A stretch of 5,940 nucleotides of DNA from Bact-19 sp038319215 (GTDB lineage Bacteria; Bacteroidota; Bacteroidia; Bacteroidales; ML635J-15), in the NCBI GenBank assembly GCA_038319215.1, contig JBBQCZ010000204.1, positions 1 to 5,940 of the forward strand, read 5' to 3'. A program made the position numbers and the translations under genes. Positions 1 through 5,940 of the stretch are shown here, in pieces (the stretch's first letter is position 1; each line of letters begins with the position of its first letter). Below the pieces are notes generated by a model. That model worked only from the letters and a program-made list of their open reading frames with translations, made no database searches and was not told where the DNA came from.

Positions 1-910
1 GATCGTTAGGGTCTAATAACAATGGTGAGTTTGTGCAATAAGTTGAATCTTGTCCTAGGTAAACAACTGGAGTAGTCATAGACGAAACTGATATGGTGTC
101 AGCTATTTCGCATCCATTTATGTCTGTTACAGTAACCATAACAATCGCATCAAGGCTAACCCAAATGTTTTGTGTAGTTTGACCATTATTCCATAAATAA
201 TTTTCAAATCCATCATTTGCAATTATTTCTATGCTATCGCCAATACAAAATAGCTGGTCTTGAATTTGGTTAATTGTTGGTTTTGGGAAGTGCAAAACTC
301 TTATAGAGTCAAAATACTCACAATTAGTAACAGAACTCCAAGCTCTTACAAAAAATAAATCTTCAACACCAGTAATTAATTGTTGAGCAGTACTGCCATC
401 AGACCATTCAATTACGCTAAACCCAGGAAGAAGAGTTAATGGAATTACATCAAAGTAGCAAACATAAACTGTATCTTCAGCAAAAAGTGCATGATTTGGT
501 TGTCGTATGAAAATAGTTGAAGCCGAAGATTTGCAGCCTGATGTTAAATCGGTAACAGTTACAGAGTAAGTGTCTTCATCAACCAATTCTATTGTTTGCG
601 TATCTTCGCCTGTGCTCCACAAATATGAGTAATTACCTGCCCCAGCATCAATAGTATAAGGGTCAAAAGGACAACCTAAAACACTTGCCGGCAATGCAAT
701 AACTGGAGGAACTGGAGCAATAAGCTCTATTGTAGTTTCTATAAAACAATCATTAAAATCAGTAACAGTAACGCTGACAGTTCCTGCAGTTAATCCGCAA
801 ACATCTTCATCAGTTTGGCCATCAGACCATAAGAAAGATAGTGGAGGAGTTCCACCAAGTACTGTAATATCAACACACATGTCGTCTGGAGCGCAATTTT
901 GACTGCTTAT
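1..910 (-). repeat. Tandem Ig/PKD/SprB-like modules of about 71 residues
   Basis: Residues 456-758 of the secreted protein hold four complete modules and the start of a fifth. The core Trp lies at residues 483, 553, 624 and 695, spaced 70, 71 and 71. In modules 2-4 a Cys precedes the Trp by exactly 18 residues (C535, C606, C677), and another follows it by 27-28 (C581, C652, C722). The first module has C461, C467, C493 and C510. A fifth begins near residue 737 with C747. The modules are diverged at protein level, so these are old repeats and not recent DNA duplications. One disulfide per module is an inference. Confidence 0.75.
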
Positions 911-2275
911 GAGTATTTCTCCAAAGCTAATATATCTGTCATATTTCAAGATCATAATATCGTCAGATCCATGTGACGATTCTATGCCTGTTTCAAAGTT
1001 TATTAAATCGTTATAATAACCACCAACAATCATATTGTTATGGGCATCAAGGCAAATGCCGTTTCCACAATCATTATTTGAGCTTCCAGCAATGTCTTTA
1101 TAGTTTAAACTGCCATCGGAATTATATTTTGAAATAAAATAATCGGATTGGCCAACAGAATTAATATTTCCATCTCCAAAATTAGTAATTCCATAATACA
1201 TTCCTGTAATATAAATACTTTCTGAATTATCAACTACAATATCTTTTGGAAAGATTATTCCATTTCCACCAAATCCTAAACCTAAAATTAATGATCCTGA
1301 CGGTGAATATTTATCAACTCTTTCCATATCAGTTGTTTGGTCTGCTTTGTATAAAACATAAGAGTTGCCATTAAAATCTGTTGCTACATTACTTGCAATA
1401 TCATAATCTCCGGCAGTTTGTGATGATTTTACCCATTGAAAAACACCAGATGAATTATACTTTGCAAGAAAAACATCGCTGGAACCTGTAGGTGAAATAC
1501 TTATTGATGGAAAGTCCATGGTTCCACCAAATTCTCCTGTTACAAAAATATTTGCATTTTGATCGCAAGTAACACCAACTCCCGTTTCATCTGAAGTAGA
1601 TCCATTGCTTTGAAACCATAAAAGATTGTCTAACAAATTATCATATTTGGCGATAAAGAAATCGTTATTTTCACCGTGTCCTATTATTGTGCCAGTTGCC
1701 ACTCCTAAGTATTGATAGAAAGTTCCAGAAATTACAACATTGTTATTATTATCAATAAAGATGTCACCAGGAGTGTCGAAGTCCCAGCCACCGAGGAATT
1801 GTTTATTTTGAAAATCTCCATTTGAAGAAAGCTTAATCAAAAATATGTCAGTAGAACCAGATGGTTCAAAATCTTCACCATAATAAGACTGATTTCCAGA
1901 GAATGAACCTAACACGAAAATATTATTTTGATCATCTACGGCAACTGATTTTCCATAATCATTATCAGAACCTCCACCAGTTTTAAGCCAAATTAGGTTG
2001 CCTTCCGAATCTGTTTTTGCAATAAAGAAATCCTTTTCCCCAATTGAAGTTGCAGTTTCGGTTTCAAAAGTCAAAATGTCCTTAAAATATCCTGTTACAA
2101 TAATATTACCATAGTTGTCAACAGCTATTCCATTTGCAGCGTCTTGAATTGAGCTGCCAGCCGTTTTAACCCAAGATAAATCTACAACATCGGAACAATC
2201 TGCTAGCGATTGAGCAAGAAGCCCTTGTGGAATAAGGAAGCTAAAAATAATCAATATGTAAAAAACTCTCTTCAT
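1..2275 (-). CDS. Large secreted repeat protein (SBBP beta-propeller plus Ig/PKD/SprB-like modules), probable T9SS cargo; 3' end outside window
   Basis: The frame is open from an ATG at 2275 to the window edge, giving 758 visible residues without a stop. Residues 1-22 form a signal peptide: K2-R3, then a hydrophobic stretch, ending LLAQS, so it is Sec-exported. Residues 35-455 hold seven copies of an SBBP-like blade (motif like VDNYGNIIVTGYF, then DFFIAK, then G-x-x-x-W). From residue 456 come about 70-residue Ig/PKD-like modules with a W-S-x-G strand, a V-T-V-T-D strand and paired cysteines. The first of them (GGTPPLSFLWSDG) resembles a SprB repeat. The ATG lies 1 nt after the stop of the upstream porP/sprF-like gene, with only a weak AGAAG upstream, so translational coupling is likely. 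Known: Bacteroidota proteins of this build usually end in a T9SS sorting domain. Inferred: a type B (gliding-associated, CHU_C) C-terminal domain lies beyond position 1. Its ligand or role, such as surface adhesin or gliding protein, cannot be told. Confidence 0.9.
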   Translation of the reverse strand, partial: MKRVFYILIIFSFLIPQGLLAQSLADCSDVVDLSWVKTAGSSIQDAANGIAVDNYGNIIVTGYFKDILTFETETATSIGEKDFFIAKTDSEGNLIWLKTGGGSDNDYGKSVAVDDQNNIFVLGSFSGNQSYYGEDFEPSGSTDIFLIKLSSNGDFQNKQFLGGWDFDTPGDIFIDNNNNVVISGTFYQYLGVATGTIIGHGENNDFFIAKYDNLLDNLLWFQSNGSTSDETGVGVTCDQNANIFVTGEFGGTMDFPSISISPTGSSDVFLAKYNSSGVFQWVKSSQTAGDYDIASNVATDFNGNSYVLYKADQTTDMERVDKYSPSGSLILGLGFGGNGIIFPKDIVVDNSESIYITGMYYGITNFGDGNINSVGQSDYFISKYNSDGSLNYKDIAGSSNNDCGNGICLDAHNNMIVGGYYNDLINFETGIESSHGSDDIMILKYDRYISFGEILISSQNCAPDDMCVDITVLGGTPPLSFLWSDGQTDEDVCGLTAGTVSVTVTDFNDCFIETTIELIAPVPPVIALPASVLGCPFDPYTIDAGAGNYSYLWSTGEDTQTIELVDEDTYSVTVTDLTSGCKSSASTIFIRQPNHALFAEDTVYVCYFDVIPLTLLPGFSVIEWSDGSTAQQLITGVEDLFFVRAWSSVTNCEYFDSIRVLHFPKPTINQIQDQLFCIGDSIEIIANDGFENYLWNNGQTTQNIWVSLDAIVMVTVTDINGCEIADTISVSSMTTPVVYLGQDSTYCTNSPLLLDPND
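911..2173 (-). repeat. Seven SBBP-like blades, predicted seven-bladed beta-propeller
   Basis: Seven divergent repeats lie within the large secreted protein, residues 35-455. The conserved Asp of the V-x-x-D-x-x-x-N-I-x-V-x-G motif falls at residues 53, 114, 175, 238, 300, 349 and 410, a period of 61-63 except for one interval of 49. Each is followed by an [FI]-[FL]-I-x-K strand (residues 83-87, 144-148, 206-210, 268-272, 318-322, 379-383 and 440-444). Trp closes the blade at residues 96, 220 and 281. W35-V-K near the N-terminus looks like the strand that closes the last blade. The fold is inferred from repeat number and spacing. Confidence 0.8.
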
Positions 2276-2276
2276 A

Positions 2277-3287
2277 CTAAAAATCTTCTGTGAATGATGG
2301 AATGCGGTTCTTGTCCCAGTTAACATATTGATCTTTATACAATCTTATTCCTATGCAAATTTGATGTGATCCGCCATGATACAATTGTAAACTCGTTAAT
2401 CCAAGATCGTAAAGATACATGAATGAAAAAGCTTTTACTGAAAAACCAACAGCTGGTGAAAATGATAATGGGGCAGAGTTAAGCCAATCGATGGTATGTC
2501 TGTACGAAAACCCTACCCAAACTTCATTTGGATATCTTAAATAAACAGAATTTATCTCTTTTCCTCCCATTAAATGAAATTTTAAATTGATATCTAACTG
2601 ACTTAATCCATTAAAGTTTGTTTTAAACATTGCAGATGGTCTTATTTGCGAACGTCTTTGAAGTTGAATAATATGACCAGTATGAACATTCATGATTACA
2701 TGATTTAATGGTTCAATCGACATATTATACATTCTATCACTCCATTGAAATAGATTGTCGAATGAGGCACCAATAAATGATTGATTGTATGAAAACATCG
2801 TTCCAACATTGGCATTTGGGATAAATGTAGTTAGTTTTGAATATGTGATAATAGGATCATAAATATCTCTATCAAAACCTGTTTCGTCAAGTACGTGTAA
2901 AGATCCTCTAAAAGATGCACCAAAAGATAAAATCATTTTATTGTATCTTGTGCTTTTTAATAAAGCCTGAAAAGACCAAGATAATTGAGCTCCATAATTT
3001 GAATTTGCTCCATTATGATCTGAAAAAATGTATCCACCAATTCCACCAGTTCTATCACCTAATCTGTGCTTAAAAAGTAAAAATGATGTGTTAGGGGCTT
3101 CGTCTATGCCGATCCATTGTTGACGATGAATCATTTTTACTGATGTAATTTCAGAAATACCAGCAAAAGATGGGTTTACAAGCATATAATCAAACATGTA
3201 CTGTTCGTGCACTGGCAACTCTTGTCCCTGTGCTAAAGAAACAGCCATAATACTTAAAACTAGCGATATCCAAATATGCTTTATCAT
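2277..3287 (-). CDS. PorP/SprF-family type IX secretion system outer-membrane protein
   Basis: This is a 336-residue protein counted from the ATG at 3287. An in-frame TTG at 3296 would add three residues, but the ATG better fits the signal peptide (MIKHIWIS through VSLAQG, residues 1-21). The family hallmark follows directly: QYMFDYMLVNPSFAG at residues 29-43, then RQQWIG at 55-60 and a P-x-T at 65-67. The rest alternates in the manner of an outer-membrane beta-barrel, and the protein ends in Phe. Length is typical for the family. Known: PorP/SprF proteins take part in T9SS export and cell-surface attachment, and several SprF-like members serve one specific cargo bearing a type B C-terminal domain. 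The next gene starts 1 nt after this stop and encodes a large secreted repeat protein, so this is probably its dedicated partner. It is less likely to be the core PorP, because no porK/L/M/N genes adjoin it. The symbol is left open because SprF-like paralogues are many. Confidence 0.9.
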   Translation of the reverse strand: MIKHIWISLVLSIMAVSLAQGQELPVHEQYMFDYMLVNPSFAGISEITSVKMIHRQQWIGIDEAPNTSFLLFKHRLGDRTGGIGGYIFSDHNGANSNYGAQLSWSFQALLKSTRYNKMILSFGASFRGSLHVLDETGFDRDIYDPIITYSKLTTFIPNANVGTMFSYNQSFIGASFDNLFQWSDRMYNMSIEPLNHVIMNVHTGHIIQLQRRSQIRPSAMFKTNFNGLSQLDINLKFHLMGGKEINSVYLRYPNEVWVGFSYRHTIDWLNSAPLSFSPAVGFSVKAFSFMYLYDLGLTSLQLYHGGSHQICIGIRLYKDQYVNWDKNRIPSFTEDF

Positions 3288-3293
3288 TCTGAA

Positions 3294-3301
3294 CAAATGT
3301 A
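3294..3301 (-). promoter_or_regulatory. Possible Bacteroidota -7 element (TACATTTG) before the porP/sprF-like gene
   Basis: On the minus strand TACATTTG matches the Bacteroidota sigma-A consensus TAnnTTTG exactly, and it ends 6 nt before the ATG at 3287. Transcription from it would begin at or next to the start codon, giving a leaderless or nearly leaderless mRNA. No TTG is present 17-23 nt upstream for the -33 element, and the site overlaps the alternative TTG start. In such AT-rich DNA a chance match is quite possible. Confidence 0.25.
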
Positions 3302-3306
3302 ATAAT

Positions 3307-3990
3307 TTATTTTAAAATATAATTTCTCTGTCCGAAAATAATACTTCCAACACGTATTATCGTACTACCTTCATTAATAGCAATATCCCAATCGCTACTC
3401 ATTCCCATGCTTAATTCACAGAAATTATTATCATTTAAAAAATGATTATTTTTAATTTCATTATATATTCTTCTTAATTCTGTAAATTCTTCTTTTATTA
3501 GTTTATTATCCTCAGAAAATGAAGCCATTCCCATTACACCACAGATTTGAATATTTTCCATTTTTTTGTAAATATCTGAATTGAGAATTGTTTCAGCTTC
3601 TTGTAGATTTAAACCAAATTTTGTTTCTTCGGTAGCAATATGAAATTGTAGCAAACATTTAATCTTACGTGAATTTTTCTCAGATTGCTTGTTGATTTCT
3701 TCAAGAAGTTTTAAACTGTCAACACTGTGAATCATATCCACAAAATGAGCAATATATTTAACTTTGTTAGTCTGTAGGTGTCCTATTAAATGCCATTTTA
3801 TGTCAAGATTTTTTAATTCTTCGTATTTCGCCGTTAATTCCTGTACTTTATTTTCGCCAAAAAGTCTTTGCCCTGTGTCATAAGCTTCTTTTATTGCACT
3901 AACAGGATGAGTTTTGGATACAGCAACTAATTTTACCTTTTCGGGTAAATTATTGCGGATAAGCTTAATATTTTCTGAAATAAAACTCAT
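3307..3990 (-). CDS. yggS: YggS/PLPBP-family pyridoxal-phosphate homeostasis protein
   Basis: This is a 227-residue cytoplasmic protein, the usual length for the family, with an ATG start at 3990. It has the fold-type III PLP-binding barrel of the YggS/PROSC group. The PLP lysine is K26 in VAVSKTHP. GENKVQE follows at 45-51, then the hallmark WHLIGHLQTNK at 66-76 and HSVDS at 88-92. LSMGMSSDW at 193-201 and RVGSIIFGQR at 213-222 form the phosphate-binding end of the site. Known: the family binds PLP without a proven catalytic activity and keeps free PLP, and with it amino-acid and keto-acid pools, in balance. The stop lies 19 nt before the ATG of the porP/sprF-like gene, so co-transcription is possible. 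The usual proC, yggT or sepF neighbours are not in view. It lacks the second domain of alanine racemases, so it is not one. Confidence 0.95.
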   Translation of the reverse strand: MSFISENIKLIRNNLPEKVKLVAVSKTHPVSAIKEAYDTGQRLFGENKVQELTAKYEELKNLDIKWHLIGHLQTNKVKYIAHFVDMIHSVDSLKLLEEINKQSEKNSRKIKCLLQFHIATEETKFGLNLQEAETILNSDIYKKMENIQICGVMGMASFSEDNKLIKEEFTELRRIYNEIKNNHFLNDNNFCELSMGMSSDWDIAINEGSTIIRVGSIIFGQRNYILK

Positions 3991-4006
3991 GACTTGTATT
4001 TATTAA

Positions 4007-4041
4007 AACTTGAATGTAATACCTTAAATTGTTTTCAAGTT
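4007..4041. terminator. Weak inverted repeat in the 58-nt gap, possible terminator
   Basis: AACTTGAA (4007-4014) and TTCAAGTT (4034-4041) form a perfect 8-bp stem around a 19-nt loop. Only two pairs are G-C, so the hairpin is weak. On the plus strand it is followed by a strong T-run (4044-4050 and 4052-4057). On the minus strand, where the genes lie, it is followed only by a short TTAATAAATA. It sits 8 nt past the stop of the polytopic membrane-protein gene and 17 nt before yggS, where a terminator between transcription units would be expected. It may instead be an operator-like palindrome or chance. Confidence 0.25.
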
Positions 4042-4048
4042 AATTTTT

Positions 4049-4744
4049 TTATTTTTTAGCTCCCATAATAGCTGCAACTGAAAGCAATACACCCAATACA
4101 ATTCCGAGTAAAGCTGCAAATAAAATTTGGTAAGATTCGGGTAAGCAGAATGTAATAGTATGAGCAGGTATCCAGAAAAATGGAATAGTCTTTTTAAACA
4201 CAAAACCCCATTGTACTTGCCAGTTTAAAGATGGAAAAATTTCTTTAAATTTTATTGGTTTTAAAAATCCACCTAAAGTGCCACCATTGTTCAAAATATG
4301 CGTGTCGGTGATTTTGTGTAAAGTCATAAATACTGGTGCAAATGTGGTGTTCATTGCAGTGCTAATGCAGAAAGCAACAAATACTTTGGCCCAACTTAAA
4401 TCTCCTTTAAGTACTTCTACAGCGTTTTCCATTCCCATATAAATAAGGAATGCTGGCGTGCCTTTTGCAAAAATTACAAATGCAAGTTTTATCCATAACC
4501 CAAGAAATCCCCAAACAATTGCTCGTGGTATTAATCCAAAACCTTTTTGGTTATAAACTCCGTTTTTTATTCTTAACCCAATAGACTCGCCCAGTGTTGC
4601 CAAAATAGCAAATTTGATAAAACTCATTATCATGCCGTGCTCTGCATTAAAAGTATTGTAAAATGCAAAAACTTCGTCAACAACGAAAAATGGTAAAAAG
4701 AAAATTATTACTCCAAGTATAAAAAACAAATCGGCTTTTTTCAT
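4049..4744 (-). CDS. Polytopic inner-membrane protein, tentatively Mpv17-like
   Basis: This is a 231-residue protein from the ATG at 4744. A TTG at 4753 would add three residues and directly abut the upstream stop, but the ATG opens with MKKADLFF, a normal membrane-protein start. About six hydrophobic segments are visible, near residues 6-23, 38-56, 75-93, 118-141, 186-201 and 206-229, and the tail AKK is basic. Two stretches stand out: FAPVFMTLHKITD at 135-147, and FFWIPAHTITFCLPE at 189-203 followed by a Gly-rich last helix. The second recalls the W/P/NF/P-rich C-terminus of Mpv17/PMP22 proteins, but this rests on memory of the pattern and is uncertain. The gene follows the 52-residue membrane protein by 9 nt and closes a cluster headed by an acyl-CoA synthetase. 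A role linked to organic acids or their CoA esters is only a guess from position. Confidence 0.8.
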   Translation of the reverse strand: MKKADLFFILGVIIFFLPFFVVDEVFAFYNTFNAEHGMIMSFIKFAILATLGESIGLRIKNGVYNQKGFGLIPRAIVWGFLGLWIKLAFVIFAKGTPAFLIYMGMENAVEVLKGDLSWAKVFVAFCISTAMNTTFAPVFMTLHKITDTHILNNGGTLGGFLKPIKFKEIFPSLNWQVQWGFVFKKTIPFFWIPAHTITFCLPESYQILFAALLGIVLGVLLSVAAIMGAKK

Positions 4745-4753
4745 TACTATCAA

Positions 4754-4912
4754 TTATTTAGTTTGTTCGGTATTATCTCCCGAATACAGATTAAGCACTT
4801 TTTTCGCTCCTGTAGTAATTCTGTTCCAAGAAAAAACTACCAATATTATCGAAATGACCAACATTACAATTAGCAATTTTTCGTTCTTGCTAAGTTCTTT
4901 TAGTTTTTTCAT
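4754..4912 (-). CDS. Small single-span membrane protein (52 residues)
   Basis: I do not recognise a family. The ATG at 4912 lies 2 nt after the stop of the acyl-CoA synthetase gene, and its TAA at 4754-4756 is 9 nt before the ATG of the polytopic membrane-protein gene. This spacing is that of a real coupled operon gene. It starts with a Lys-rich segment (MKKLKELSKNEK), followed by one hydrophobic helix at about residues 13-29 (LLIVMLVISIILVVFSW). The tail is short and polar (TTGAKKVLN through DNTEQTK). The positive-inside rule is ambiguous because lysines flank both sides, but the denser N-terminal charge favours N-in. It lacks a signal-peptidase site or lipobox. It could be a small subunit or accessory peptide of the membrane protein encoded next. 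Confidence 0.75.
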   Translation of the reverse strand: MKKLKELSKNEKLLIVMLVISIILVVFSWNRITTGAKKVLNLYSGDNTEQTK

Positions 4913-4914
4913 TT

Positions 4915-5940
4915 TTATTTCTCAATTCTAATTCTTGCATCAACAGCTTTTACATATTTCATATTTCCTAGTAATGGATTTAAGTCCATTTCAAAAATTT
5001 CGGGAGCAGCAACTAAAAGAGCCGAAATTCTCTGAATTTGATTTGCAAAAACCTCTTGATTTACACCTTCTTGACTTCTTACGCCTTCAATAATTTTATA
5101 TGATTTAAGATTCTTAATCATAGACTTTGCTTCTTCGGCAGAAACTGGAGAAATGGATGTTTTTACATCATGAAGAACCTCAATAAATATGCCTCCTAAG
5201 CCAGCTAGTACCATGTGTCCAAATTTATCTTCACGTTTTGCTCCGATAAAAACTTCTGTTCCTTTTAGCATTTCCCCCATTAGCACGGCATAAGTGTCTT
5301 TTATCTTTATCAATCTGTCAAATTCGCGAATTACGGTTTCTTCATCTTTTACATTTAAAACAACACCGCCTACATCTGATTTATGAACAGGTCCAACAAC
5401 TTTCATAACTAAAGGAAAACCAAATTTGCGAGCAAAAACTAGTGCGTCATCAACATTGTCAACTACTTGCTCAAAAGCACGGTCAATGCCAGCAGCATCA
5501 AGTAATTCGAAAACCCCAGAAGGATTAAGATACCCATTCTCAGTATTATCTATTACTTTGCGAATTCTGGCAACATCAACATCAGGTAAATTTATTTTTT
5601 CTGCCTGTGGAGCATCGGTATTTATTACTTTACAAAGTGCGTTTCCAAATGTTACTTCATCAGGAAAATTAATTCTTCCCTTTTTAATAAAATGTTCAAT
5701 TTCATCTTTAACATTTATAACCGAAGGTAGAATTGGATAAATAGGTTTCTTGCACGATTTCATTTTTTCATCCAATAAATCGTAAACATCGTAAACAGGA
5801 AATAAACCGGGGCTTCCGAATATTACAGCCATTGCATCGATATTGTCAAAGTCTGTTTCGCAAGCATCAATAATATGTCCTAATTGTTCTGCCGTTCCAG
5901 TTGCTAAAAAGTCAATCGGATTAGCAACAGAACTTCCACC
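4915..5940 (-). CDS. NDP-forming acyl-CoA synthetase (acetate-CoA ligase type), C-terminal half; 5' end outside window
   Basis: The frame is open to the window edge, so 341 C-terminal residues are visible of a family usually near 700. An internal ATG at 5832 is not the start, since family sequence such as NPIDFLATGTAEQ (visible residues 7-19) lies upstream of it. Visible order: the end of a succinyl-CoA-ligase-like CoA domain, a linker, then an ATP-grasp_5 domain from about residue 130. Its marks are FPLVMKVVGPVHKSDVGG (175-192, with K180 and H186 at positions conserved in the family), GAKREDKFGHMVLAGLGG (233-250) and EMDLNPLL (317-324). Known: these enzymes interconvert acetyl- or acyl-CoA, NDP and phosphate with the free acid, CoA and NTP, often making ATP at the end of fermentation or amino-acid breakdown. 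The substrate cannot be told. The N-terminal CoA-binding domain and the phosphorylated catalytic His are beyond the window. Two membrane-protein genes follow at 2 and 9 nt. Confidence 0.93.
   Translation of the reverse strand, partial: GGSSVANPIDFLATGTAEQLGHIIDACETDFDNIDAMAVIFGSPGLFPVYDVYDLLDEKMKSCKKPIYPILPSVINVKDEIEHFIKKGRINFPDEVTFGNALCKVINTDAPQAEKINLPDVDVARIRKVIDNTENGYLNPSGVFELLDAAGIDRAFEQVVDNVDDALVFARKFGFPLVMKVVGPVHKSDVGGVVLNVKDEETVIREFDRLIKIKDTYAVLMGEMLKGTEVFIGAKREDKFGHMVLAGLGGIFIEVLHDVKTSISPVSAEEAKSMIKNLKSYKIIEGVRSQEGVNQEVFANQIQRISALLVAAPEIFEMDLNPLLGNMKYVKAVDARIRIEK

Noticed and set aside
1..2275. Recent tandem DNA repeats or a phase-variable repeat tract
   Set aside because: The repeats are seen only at protein level. 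The blades and modules are strongly diverged in DNA, with no long identical units or simple-sequence tract.
3288..3296. TTG start adding three residues to the PorP/SprF-like protein
   Set aside because: The ATG at 3287 gives a cleaner signal peptide and the TTG sits inside the promoter-like octamer. It cannot be strictly excluded.
3307..3990. Alanine racemase
   Set aside because: The N-terminal PLP barrel is similar, but the protein is only 227 residues with YggS hallmarks and lacks the racemase C-terminal domain.
4745..4753. TTG start adding three residues to the polytopic membrane protein
   Set aside because: It directly abuts the preceding stop codon and an ATG lies three codons on, with a typical MKK opening.
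5426..5740. A 104-codon open frame on the plus strand
   Set aside because: It lies wholly opposite the acyl-CoA synthetase ATP-grasp and linker region. Its translation is Ser/Thr-rich with no recognisable motif, so it is a shadow of the real gene.
4915..5832. A separate 305-residue protein beginning at the ATG at 5832
   Set aside because: The same frame stays open for 36 more codons to the window edge and those codons carry family motifs (NPIDF), so the ATG is internal.
1..5940. Mobile element, CRISPR array, tRNA/rRNA or defence system
   Set aside because: No transposase, integrase, terminal repeat, spaced direct repeat or RNA gene was seen on either strand. The DNA is almost fully taken up by six co-directional genes.

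Overview
The window comes from an AT-rich genome of the phylum Bacteroidota. The clearest sign is a PorP/SprF-family outer-membrane protein of the type IX secretion system (T9SS), followed 1 nt later by a long secreted repeat protein of the kind T9SS exports. Absence of strong Shine-Dalgarno sequences and one TAnnTTTG-like promoter element fit the same phylum. The order or genus cannot be fixed from the window.

All six supported genes lie on the minus strand, so transcription runs from high to low coordinates. From 5940 down to 4049 there is a tight three-gene cluster. It holds the C-terminal half of an NDP-forming acyl-CoA synthetase (acetate-CoA ligase type, open at the window edge), a 52-residue single-span membrane protein starting 2 nt after it, and a polytopic membrane protein with a loose Mpv17-like look. 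A 58-nt intergenic gap (3991-4048) with a weak hairpin follows; it is the longest gene-free stretch in the window.

From 3990 down to 1 lies a second group. It consists of a YggS/PLPBP-type pyridoxal-phosphate homeostasis protein, then the PorP/SprF-like protein, then a large exported protein running off the low-coordinate edge. The visible 758 residues of that protein form a signal peptide, seven SBBP-like blades (probably one seven-bladed beta-propeller) and a run of about 71-residue Ig/PKD/SprB-like modules with a fixed Cys-Trp-Cys spacing. The PorP/SprF protein and the repeat protein probably work as a dedicated secretion partner and its cargo. YggS is a housekeeping neighbour with no evident functional tie.

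There are no RNA genes, mobile elements, CRISPR arrays or defence genes in view. Nothing here amounts to a clearly undescribed system. The points most worth a second look are the PorP/SprF-cargo bicistron, the unannotated 52-residue membrane protein, and the conjunction of an acyl-CoA synthetase with two small membrane proteins.
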